Assembly (NCBI RefSeq): GCF_002968635.1
Contig: NZ_PVBN01000017.1
Location: 1-64,000, forward strand
Direction: 5' to 3'
Source: Neorhizobium alkalisoli
Lineage (GTDB): Bacteria; Pseudomonadota; Alphaproteobacteria; Rhizobiales; Rhizobiaceae
Length of the DNA stretch: 64,000 nt
How positions within the stretch are numbered: position 1 is the first letter of the stretch; every line of letters begins with the position of its first letter. The notes beneath the pieces were generated by a model, which worked only from the letters and a program-made list of their open reading frames with translations, was not told the origin of the DNA and did not search any database. Of the stretch, positions 27,627 to 34,961 are shown piece by piece. Made by a program: the position numbers and the translations under genes.

Positions 27627-28028
27627 ATGATCGGACTTGTGCTTGTCACCCATGGCAAGCTGGCTGAGGAATTTCGTCATGCGGTCGAGCATGTCGTCGG
27701 GCCTCAGAAATTCATCGAAACCGTATCGATCGGCCCCGAAGACGACATGGACCAACGCCGGCAGGACATTGTCGATGCCGTGGGCAGCGCTAACGACGGC
27801 CATGGCGTCATCATCCTTACCGACATGTTCGGCGGCACCCCTTCCAACCTTTCCATTTCCGTCATGGAAAGCGGCAAAACGGAAGTCATCGCCGGCATGA
27901 ATTTGCCCATGCTGATCAAGCTCGCCGGCGTGCGCGGCGACAACAACATGGACAGGGCTCTTGCCGAAGCGTCGGAGGCCGGCCGGAAATATATCAATGT
28001 CGCAAGCCGCGTCCTCAGCGGCAAATGA
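27627..28028 (+). CDS. PTS EIIA component, mannose family
   Basis: 133-residue EIIA-Man-type protein with the phosphorylatable H9 (VLVTHGKLAEEF) and the LTDMFGGTPSN motif. No sugar permease (EIIB/C/D) is present, which fits the alphaproteobacterial regulatory PTS in which EIIA proteins signal rather than transport. The stop overlaps the ptsH start in an ATGA. Confidence 0.92.
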   Translation: MIGLVLVTHGKLAEEFRHAVEHVVGPQKFIETVSIGPEDDMDQRRQDIVDAVGSANDGHGVIILTDMFGGTPSNLSISVMESGKTEVIAGMNLPMLIKLAGVRGDNNMDRALAEASEAGRKYINVASRVLSGK

Positions 28029-28321
28029 GAACCAACACCCGAATGTCGTCCCCCCTCTCCCGCGAATTCCTGATCGTCAACAAGCGCGGCCTGCACGCGC
28101 GCGCCTCTGCGAAGTTTGTGCAGATGGTCGAAAGCTTTGATGCGCAGATCACCGTTTCCAAGGACGGCACGACGGTCGGCGGCACATCGATCATGGGTCT
28201 GATGATGCTCGCCGCAAGCACTGGCTGCACCATTGAGGTTGCCGCCGCCGGCAAGCAGGCCCTCGAGGCGCTGGAAGCGCTGGGGGAACTCGTTGCGAAC
28301 AAGTTTGGTGAAGAAGCCTGA
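28025..28321 (+). CDS. ptsH: Phosphocarrier HPr
   Basis: 98 residues. The PEP-dependent phosphorylation site is H24 (NKRGLHARASAKFV). S55 in GGTSIMGLMML is the equivalent of Ser46, the target of HprK two genes upstream. A second in-frame ATG at 28043 would shorten the N-terminus by six residues. It carries phosphate to the adjacent EIIA. The ahcY leader follows. Confidence 0.95.
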   Translation: MRTNTRMSSPLSREFLIVNKRGLHARASAKFVQMVESFDAQITVSKDGTTVGGTSIMGLMMLAASTGCTIEVAAAGKQALEALEALGELVANKFGEEA

Positions 28322-28343
28322 AGCCTTTTCCTTATTCAACCCT

Positions 28344-28373
28344 GATATAAAGATATAAAGACTTCTTTATATC
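28344..28373. repeat. Perfect 10-bp A/T-rich inverted repeat
   Basis: GATATAAAGA (28344-28353) and TCTTTATATC (28364-28373) are exact reverse complements around a 10-nt spacer. There is no T-run after it, so a simple terminator is unlikely. The right arm contains TTTATAT, which could be the ahcY -10, making this a candidate operator. Confidence 0.7.
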
Positions 28374-28377
28374 CCGG

Positions 28378-28487
28378 TTGCCTCGTGGTCGTAAGCCTGC
28401 TAAACCGCTGGCAGCCTTCGCCTGTCTAGGCGATCTGTCGCGCGTCCTGCACGCGAGGCAAGCGTTATCGAACACCTGGAGAGCTTC
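28378..28487 (+). ncRNA. Structured ahcY 5' leader (candidate regulatory RNA)
   Basis: TTGCCTCG (28378-28385) is perfectly complementary to CGAGGCAA (28454-28461), closing a domain of about 84 nt. The domain contains a perfect hairpin TCGCCT-gtct-AGGCGA (28418-28433) and a weaker CTGC/GCAG pair (28397-28400, 28411-28414). A competing hairpin CGCGT/ACGCG (28441-28455) uses bases of the closing stem. If the promoter -10 is at about 28366-28372, the RNA would begin at the closing stem. The structure is read by eye; it does not match the SAH riboswitch consensus as I know it. Confidence 0.45.
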
Positions 28488-29888
28488 ATGAGCACTGAAA
28501 AGGATTACGTCGTCGCGGATATCAACCTTGCCGCCTATGGCCGCAAGGAACTCGACATTGCCGAAACTGAAATGCCAGGCTTGATGTCCTGCCGCGCCGA
28601 ATTCGGCGAATCGAAGCCGTTGAAGGGCGCGCGCATCACCGGCTCGCTGCACATGACCATCCAGACGGCTGTGTTGATCGAGACCTTGAAGGAACTCGGC
28701 GCTGAAATCCGCTGGGCATCCTGCAATATCTTCTCGACGCAGGATCATGCCGCAGCAGCGATCGCGGCAGCCGGCATCCCCGTCTTCGCCGTAAAGGGCG
28801 AGTCGCTTACCGAATACTGGGAATACACCGACAAGATCTTCCAGTGGGCCGATGGCGGCTTCTCGAACATGATCCTCGACGATGGCGGCGACGCCACGAT
28901 GTATATCCTGCTCGGCGCCCGCGCCGAAGCCGGAGAGGATGTGCTGTCGAATCCGGGTTCGGAAGAAGAAGAAATCCTCTTCGCACAGATCAAGAAGCGT
29001 CTGAAGGCTTCGCAGGGCTGGTTCACCAAGCAGCGCGACGCGATCAAGGGTGTCACGGAAGAGACGACAACCGGCGTTCACCGCCTTTACGAACTCTCCA
29101 AGAAGGGATTGCTGCCCTTCCCGGCAATCAACGTCAACGATTCCGTCACCAAGTCGAAATTCGACAACAAATACGGCTGCAAGGAATCGCTGGTTGACGG
29201 CATCCGTCGCGGTACCGACGTAATGATGGCCGGCAAGGTTGCCGTCGTTTGCGGTTACGGCGACGTGGGCAAGGGTTCGGCCGCTTCGCTCGCCGGCGCC
29301 GGCGCCCGCGTCAAGGTCACGGAAGTCGATCCGATCTGCGCTTTGCAGGCAGCCATGGACGGCTTCGAAGTCGTGGTACTCGAGGATGTGGTTTCGACCG
29401 CAGACATCTTCATCAGCACCACCGGCAACAAGGACGTCATCCGCATCGAGCACATGCGTGCGATGAAGGACATGGCGATCGTCGGCAATATCGGTCACTT
29501 CGACAACGAGATCCAGGTTGCGGCACTCCGGAACCTCAAGTGGACCAACGTCAAGCCGCAGGTCGACCTGATCGAGTTCCCGAAGGGCAACCGCATCATC
29601 CTGCTGTCGGAAGGCCGTCTCCTGAATCTCGGCAACGCGACCGGTCACCCGTCCTTCGTGATGTCCGCGTCGTTCACCAACCAGACGCTGGCCCAGATTG
29701 AACTCTTCACCAAGCCGGGCGTGTACAAGAACGAGGTCTACATTCTGCCGAAACACCTCGACGAGAAGGTCGCGCGCCTGCACCTCGACAAGCTCGGCGT
29801 AAGGCTGACGGAGCTCTCGGAAGAACAGGCTGCCTATATCGGCGTGTCGTCGCAAGGCCCGTTCAAGGCCGAACACTACCGCTATTAA
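28488..29888 (+). CDS. ahcY: S-adenosylhomocysteine hydrolase
   Basis: 466 residues. Cleaves S-adenosylhomocysteine to adenosine and homocysteine, keeping methyltransferases active. NAD-binding motif VVCGYGDVGKGSA and the substrate motifs GSLHMTIQTAVLIETL and NVNDSVTKSKFDN are clear; the C-terminus HYRY is typical of the family. GGAG lies about 8 nt before the ATG. It has its own structured leader and a strong terminator. Its place behind the regulatory PTS genes is conserved in rhizobia. Confidence 0.98.
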   Translation: MSTEKDYVVADINLAAYGRKELDIAETEMPGLMSCRAEFGESKPLKGARITGSLHMTIQTAVLIETLKELGAEIRWASCNIFSTQDHAAAAIAAAGIPVFAVKGESLTEYWEYTDKIFQWADGGFSNMILDDGGDATMYILLGARAEAGEDVLSNPGSEEEEILFAQIKKRLKASQGWFTKQRDAIKGVTEETTTGVHRLYELSKKGLLPFPAINVNDSVTKSKFDNKYGCKESLVDGIRRGTDVMMAGKVAVVCGYGDVGKGSAASLAGAGARVKVTEVDPICALQAAMDGFEVVVLEDVVSTADIFISTTGNKDVIRIEHMRAMKDMAIVGNIGHFDNEIQVAALRNLKWTNVKPQVDLIEFPKGNRIILLSEGRLLNLGNATGHPSFVMSASFTNQTLAQIELFTKPGVYKNEVYILPKHLDEKVARLHLDKLGVRLTELSEEQAAYIGVSSQGPFKAEHYRY

Positions 29889-29915
29889 TCGGTAGCCGGT
29901 TAATCCACAACATAT

Positions 29916-29955
29916 AGAGGCCGCAGCCTTGACAAAAGGCTGCGGCCTCTTTTTT
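29916..29955 (+). terminator. Intrinsic terminator of ahcY
   Basis: Perfect 15-bp stem AGAGGCCGCAGCCTT / AAGGCTGCGGCCTCT (29916-29930, 29936-29950) followed by a T-run to 29955. The strongest terminator in the window. Confidence 0.95.
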
Positions 29956-30110
29956 AGCCGCATCCCTTCCCGGCGATTCCCTTAACAAGTATCCTTTTAT
30001 GAATGATTCGTGCCGTCCTGGCCGTTCGACCTCAGGTCGTCCGGCTCCGGGCAAGGCACGAAATGGTATGTCTTGTCGATGAGCGGCAATTGGACGGAGA
30101 CAGACCGGTT

Positions 30111-32693
30111 ATGTCGGTAAAAAAAACGAGCCTGTTCAAGCAGGCCGATCCCTCTTGCGACGGAGTTGGTTCTCCGGCCTCGCAATCTGCCTCCGGGGCT
30201 CCGGATGGCGGCGCGGCGGCCGTTGGGTTCAGCCGTCTCGCGCGCTTTGCCAGCGCCGTTCTCTCAGGAACCGCTCTTTCCGGTCTTGCGACTGCTGCTC
30301 TCGCGCAGCAGTCCACCACAGAGGCGGCACGGCTCTTTTCCTCGACGGAAGTCGTGGTTTCCTCGGTCGTCCTCGGCGCGCTCGGCGCAGCGCTTCTTTC
30401 CGCAGTCTGGCTGGTGCGCCAGCGGGGCAATATGGAAGCCGAAACGCAGGAGATGCGCAGCGCGCTTTCGGATGCACAACAACGCATCTCGAAATACGAG
30501 GCGCTGATCGCCGACAAGAACCGACGTATCGTCATCTGGGAAGGTGGGGCATCGAAGCCCGAGTTCCTTGGCCAGCTTCCGGCTGAGACCGGCGCTCCCC
30601 AAGAGGATCGCGAATTCCTGGCGTTCGGCCGCTGGCTTCGCAGCCTCTCTGCGGGCGAGCTCGAAAAATCGATCGAATTTCTTCGCACCGAGGCGCGTAC
30701 CTTCGACATGGTCGTCGAGACGAACCGCGACGAGATTCTCGAGGTCCAGGGTCGTGTTTCGGGCGGCAAGGCTTTTGTGCGCTTCATCGCGCTGAACAAC
30801 TTGCGGGCCGAGCTTGCGGAACTGAAAATCGAACGCGAACGGCTTGCCGGCTCCATTTCTCTGTTTCATTCGCTGCTCGACGCTATCGAACAGCCGGTAT
30901 GGCGGCGAGACGCCCAGGGTAAACTCAGCTGGGTCAACCATGCCTACGGTGACGCTGTTGAAGCGTCGACGCCAGATCAGGCGATCGAAGAAGGACGTGA
31001 GTTCCTCGGAACGATCGCCCGCGAAAAGATCAAGGCGATAGCGACGCCGACCTCGCCGTTCCACGACCGCATTTCCACCGTGGCGCATGGCAACCGCACC
31101 ATGTTCGACGTCGTGGACGTCGCGGTGCCGGGCGGCTCGGCAGGTATGGCCATCGATGTGTCCGAAGCGGAAGCGGTGCGAGAGGAACTGAAACGCACGC
31201 TGAGAAGTCATGCGGAAACCCTCGATCATCTCGCAACCCCAGTTGCGATTTTCGATGGCGACCGCCGGCTGCAGTTCTACAACCAGGCTTTTGCCCAGCT
31301 CTGGGGCCTGAGCCTTTCCTTCCTGGACTCGCGGCCGGACAATAGTGAACTGCTCGACAAGTTGCGCAGCGAAGGCAGGCTGCCGGAGCAACTCAACTGG
31401 CGGAGCTGGAAGGAAACGGCGCTTTCCGTCTATCGCTCCCCGGACACCCAGACCGATCTCTGGCACCTGCCAAATGGCCAGACGCTGCGCGTGATCGCTA
31501 CGGCGCATCCGCAAGGCGGAGCCACCTGGGTCTTTGAAAACCTTACCGAACAGGTGAATCTCGAAACCCGCTACAACACACTGGTCAAGGTACAGGGCGA
31601 AACCATCGACCACCTCTCCGAAGGCGTTGCCGTCTTCGGTCCGGACGGCCGTATCCGTCTCTCGAATCCTGCCTTCCGGGCGCTGTGGGGCATCACGGCC
31701 GACGAGGCCCAGCCGAACACTCACATCAAGGCGATCGAGGCTGCCTGTGCACCGTCCTACGACAAGCCGGACGGCTGGCGACGGTTTGGGCAGATGCTGA
31801 CCAATTTCGACGACGAACGCCCGTCGCTTCAGGGAACCTTCGAACTCTATTCGGGTCTGATCCTCGACTATGCGGTCACCCCGCTGCCGAATGCGCAGAC
31901 CATGTTCACCTTTGTGGATATGACGGCGAGCGCGCGGGCCGAACGGGCGCTGAAAGAGAAGAACGAGGCGCTGCGGAAGGCCGACGAGATCAAGAACGAT
32001 TTCGTGCAGCACGTTTCCTACGAGCTTCGCTCGCCGCTCACCAACATCATCGGCTTCACGGATCTTCTGAAGACGCCGGGGATCGGTCCGCTCAACGAGC
32101 GGCAGTCGGAATATATCGACCACATCTCGACATCGTCCTCGGTGCTGCTGACGATCGTCAACGACATTCTCGACCTTGCGACGGTCGATGCCGGCATCAT
32201 GCAGCTCCATTATTCGGAACTGGCCATCGACGACCTGCTCGACGACGTGGCGATGCAGATCGCCGACCGGCTGCACGAAAACGGCGTGACGCTTGCGATC
32301 ACCGCGCCCGCCGGACTCGGCACTATCGTCGCGGACCAGCAGCGGCTGAAGCAGATCCTCATCAAGCTGCTCACCAATGCCACCAACTTTGCGCCGGAAG
32401 GGTCCGCCATCACGCTCAATTGCTGGCGCACCCACAACGACGTGTTCTTCTCCGTGACAGACAGAGGCCCCGGCATTCCGGAAGAGATGTTGAAGAACGT
32501 CTTCAATCGCTTCTCCTCCAGCGCCAAGGGCGGCAAGCGCAGCGGCGCAGGCCTCGGCCTGTCGATCGTCGAAAGCTTCGTCAACCTGCACCACGGTGAC
32601 GTTACGATCGACAGCAAGCCCGGCCAGGGAACGACCGTCACCTGCCGCGTCCCAAGTGCCGCAGGCAAGACGCATTCCGTCGCCGCCGAATGA
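30111..32693 (+). CDS. divL: DivL-like tyrosine sensor pseudo-kinase
   Basis: 860 residues: one membrane segment (about 80-103), a coiled linker (about 104-135), three PAS-like regions (about 252-350, 366-480, 495-605), a HisKA-like helix pair and a complete ATPase domain (LLTNATNFAP with N756, DRGPG 784-788, GAGLGLS 812-818). The phospho-acceptor histidine is replaced by Y637 in FVQHVSYELRSPLT, the hallmark of Caulobacter DivL, which controls the CckA-CtrA cell-cycle relay by binding DivK. The ATG at 30111 has GGAGA upstream; in-frame codons before it look non-coding. The stop overlaps tsaE in an ATGA. Confidence 0.9.
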   Translation: MSVKKTSLFKQADPSCDGVGSPASQSASGAPDGGAAAVGFSRLARFASAVLSGTALSGLATAALAQQSTTEAARLFSSTEVVVSSVVLGALGAALLSAVWLVRQRGNMEAETQEMRSALSDAQQRISKYEALIADKNRRIVIWEGGASKPEFLGQLPAETGAPQEDREFLAFGRWLRSLSAGELEKSIEFLRTEARTFDMVVETNRDEILEVQGRVSGGKAFVRFIALNNLRAELAELKIERERLAGSISLFHSLLDAIEQPVWRRDAQGKLSWVNHAYGDAVEASTPDQAIEEGREFLGTIAREKIKAIATPTSPFHDRISTVAHGNRTMFDVVDVAVPGGSAGMAIDVSEAEAVREELKRTLRSHAETLDHLATPVAIFDGDRRLQFYNQAFAQLWGLSLSFLDSRPDNSELLDKLRSEGRLPEQLNWRSWKETALSVYRSPDTQTDLWHLPNGQTLRVIATAHPQGGATWVFENLTEQVNLETRYNTLVKVQGETIDHLSEGVAVFGPDGRIRLSNPAFRALWGITADEAQPNTHIKAIEAACAPSYDKPDGWRRFGQMLTNFDDERPSLQGTFELYSGLILDYAVTPLPNAQTMFTFVDMTASARAERALKEKNEALRKADEIKNDFVQHVSYELRSPLTNIIGFTDLLKTPGIGPLNERQSEYIDHISTSSSVLLTIVNDILDLATVDAGIMQLHYSELAIDDLLDDVAMQIADRLHENGVTLAITAPAGLGTIVADQQRLKQILIKLLTNATNFAPEGSAITLNCWRTHNDVFFSVTDRGPGIPEEMLKNVFNRFSSSAKGGKRSGAGLGLSIVESFVNLHHGDVTIDSKPGQGTTVTCRVPSAAGKTHSVAAE

Positions 32694-34201
32694 CGGGCGC
32701 GACCGGTTTAACACTCACTCTTGCCAGCGAGGCCGAGACAATTCGGCTGGGGGAAGATCTGGCGCTGGCACTGAGACAAGGCGACTGGCTGGCGCTCTCC
32801 GGCGATCTCGGCGCCGGCAAATCCACGCTGGCCCGCGCTTTCCTGCGGGCGATGGCCGATGACGACGAACTCGAAGTCCCGAGCCCCACCTTCACGCTCG
32901 TGCAGAGCTACGACCTGAGGATCCCGGTCTCGCATTTCGACCTCTACCGGCTCGGCGACGCCTCCGAGCTGGATGAACTTGGCTTCGACGAAGCTCTCGT
33001 CAATGGCATCTGCCTCGTTGAATGGCCGGAAATGGCCGAGGATCTGTTGCCCTCAGCACGCATCCGGCTCCGCCTGGAACATCAGGATCGCGGGCGACAA
33101 GTCACGATTACCGGACCGGAAACCCAAATGAAGCGCATCCATCGGGTGCTGGCGATCCGGGATTTCCTGAATCGGCACGGTTACGAAAACGCACGCCGGC
33201 GTTTCCTGACCGGTGACGCCTCAATGCGGGCCTATGAGAAAATCACAGCCTCGAATGGCGAGACGCCGATCCTGATGGATTGGCCGAAGCCGCCGGAGGG
33301 TCCGGCCGTTCTCGATGACAAACCTTATCCCAAGGTGGCGCATCTGGCCGAAGACGCCTATCCTTTCGTTGCCATTGCCCAATATCTGCGCGAGCTGGGG
33401 CTCGCTGCGCCGCAAGTCCTTGATGTCGACTATGACCAGGGCATCCTGCTGATCGAGAACCTCGGCGGCGAAGGCGTCCTGGACGTGAGCGGTCAGCCGA
33501 TCCCGGAACGCTACCGTGAAAGCGTCGTATGTCTTGCTTTCCTGCACAGCCACGAGATGCGGCAGGACTTGCCCGTCGGCGAAAGCCATGTCCACCACGT
33601 CCCGGATTTCGATCCGACAGCAATGACGATGGAAGCCCGGCTTCTCATCGATTGGCATCTGCCATGGAAACGCGGCGCGCCGTCGACAGAAGAAGAACGG
33701 CAGGACTATCTTGCGATCTGGGCTGGCCTGATAGGAGAGTTGGAACGCGCTGAAAAGAACCTTCTGCTGCGCGATTTTCATTCACCCAATATCATCTGGC
33801 GCCCACACGAGTCGGGCGTGCACCGCGTCGGCCTTATCGATTTTCAAGATGCGATGATCGGTCCGACAGCCTATGATCTCGCGTCGATCGTGCAAGATGC
33901 GCGGGTGGACATATCAAAACCGCTGGCCGACCAGATGATGGTCGACTACGTGACCCTTCGCCGCTCCCTCGGCTCCTTCGACGAGCCTGCTTTCCTCAAA
34001 GCCTGGGCGATCATGGCCGCGCAGCGCAATTGCAAGCTCGCAGGCCTCTGGGTGCGACTCATGCAGCGGGATGGCAAACCTGGCTACATGAAGCATATGC
34101 CGCGGACGCTTGGTTACCTTGCGACGGCCCTGAGCCACGAAACCCTTACGCCGTTGCGGGAATGGTGCAAGAAGGTCGGAATAGAGCTACCCGAATCATA
34201 G
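32690..34201 (+). CDS. tsaE: TsaE-AmgK fusion: t6A ATPase plus sugar kinase
   Basis: 503-residue two-domain protein. Residues 1-150 are TsaE, the ATPase of the tRNA t6A37 threonylcarbamoylation complex, with Walker A GDLGAGKST at 38-46 and the DLYRL motif. From about 155 to the end is an aminoglycoside-phosphotransferase fold with catalytic LLLRDFHSPNIIW and metal-binding GLIDFQDAMIGPTAYDLA. This half resembles AmgK, the anomeric kinase of N-acetylmuramate/N-acetylglucosamine, and murU follows 22 nt downstream. The fusion is typical of Rhizobiales. TsaB, TsaD and TsaC are not in the window. Confidence 0.9.
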   Translation: MTGATGLTLTLASEAETIRLGEDLALALRQGDWLALSGDLGAGKSTLARAFLRAMADDDELEVPSPTFTLVQSYDLRIPVSHFDLYRLGDASELDELGFDEALVNGICLVEWPEMAEDLLPSARIRLRLEHQDRGRQVTITGPETQMKRIHRVLAIRDFLNRHGYENARRRFLTGDASMRAYEKITASNGETPILMDWPKPPEGPAVLDDKPYPKVAHLAEDAYPFVAIAQYLRELGLAAPQVLDVDYDQGILLIENLGGEGVLDVSGQPIPERYRESVVCLAFLHSHEMRQDLPVGESHVHHVPDFDPTAMTMEARLLIDWHLPWKRGAPSTEEERQDYLAIWAGLIGELERAEKNLLLRDFHSPNIIWRPHESGVHRVGLIDFQDAMIGPTAYDLASIVQDARVDISKPLADQMMVDYVTLRRSLGSFDEPAFLKAWAIMAAQRNCKLAGLWVRLMQRDGKPGYMKHMPRTLGYLATALSHETLTPLREWCKKVGIELPES

Positions 34202-34223
34202 CCAGGGCTCTAAAACAGCAGGC

Positions 34224-34958
34224 ATGACCATCATCCAACAGGCCATGGTGCTTGCCGCGGGCCTCGGCACCCGTTTGCGGCCCATCACCGATACGATGCC
34301 GAAGCCGCTGGTGCCGATCTCCGGCAAGCCGATGATCGATTATGCGCTCGACGCGCTGGCGAATGCCGGCGTCACACGCGCGGCCGTCAACGTCCACCAT
34401 TTTGCCGGCATGATGGAGGCCCATCTTGAGGCTTATCCGCGCCTCAAGATTCTGATCTCGGATGAACGTGCTGAATTGATGAATTCCGGCGGAGGTCTCG
34501 CGAAAGGGCTCAAACTGCTCGATCCGGGCCTCCTCTACGTCATGAATGCCGATCTTTTCTGGATCGGCGAAAAGCCGGGAGCAAAAACCAACCTCCAGCG
34601 CCTTGCCGAATTCTTCGATCCGGACACCATGGATCTGGCGCTCCTGTGCGTCCCGCTCGAACGAACCACGGGCCATAACGGCAAGAAGGATTTTCAACTC
34701 GCCCCCGACGGCCGCCTTTCCCGCTATGCCGACGGCGGCGATAACCCGGTCGTTTATGCAGGCGCGATCGTCATGCATTCCTCCCTCCTCGATGAGGCAC
34801 CTGCGGATGCCTTCAACCTCAACATCTATTTCGACCGCGCGATCGAAAAAGGCCGCCTGTTCGGCATGATGATGGACGGAGAATGGATAACCGTCGGCAC
34901 GCCGGAAGCCCTGCCTGCCGCCGAAGCGGTCATTGCCCGTCACTCCGTGGAGGCCTGA
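34224..34958 (+). CDS. murU: N-acetylmuramate-1-P uridylyltransferase MurU
   Basis: 244-residue nucleotidyltransferase with the signature LAAGLGTRLRPIT (10-22) followed by MPKPLVPISGKPMI, and VMNADLFW as metal site. Next to an AmgK-type kinase this fits MurU, which makes UDP-MurNAc from recycled MurNAc-1-phosphate and bypasses the fosfomycin-sensitive MurA route. Sequence alone could also fit a mannose- or glucose-1-phosphate transferase; the neighbour decides. Confidence 0.85.
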   Translation: MTIIQQAMVLAAGLGTRLRPITDTMPKPLVPISGKPMIDYALDALANAGVTRAAVNVHHFAGMMEAHLEAYPRLKILISDERAELMNSGGGLAKGLKLLDPGLLYVMNADLFWIGEKPGAKTNLQRLAEFFDPDTMDLALLCVPLERTTGHNGKKDFQLAPDGRLSRYADGGDNPVVYAGAIVMHSSLLDEAPADAFNLNIYFDRAIEKGRLFGMMMDGEWITVGTPEALPAAEAVIARHSVEA

Positions 34959-34961
34959 GCC

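Noticed and set aside
28378..28487. SAH riboswitch upstream of ahcY
   Set aside because: Gene context fits, but the conserved GAGGAGCGCUGC core is missing and the helices have a different layout.
28332..29963. 543-codon open frame antisense to ahcY
   Set aside because: Covers a highly conserved gene on the plus strand and also reads through its terminator and leader, which no real gene would do.
30264..32714. 816-codon open frame antisense to divL
   Set aside because: Codon-bias shadow of divL; composition is Arg/Asp/Val-rich without recognisable motifs.
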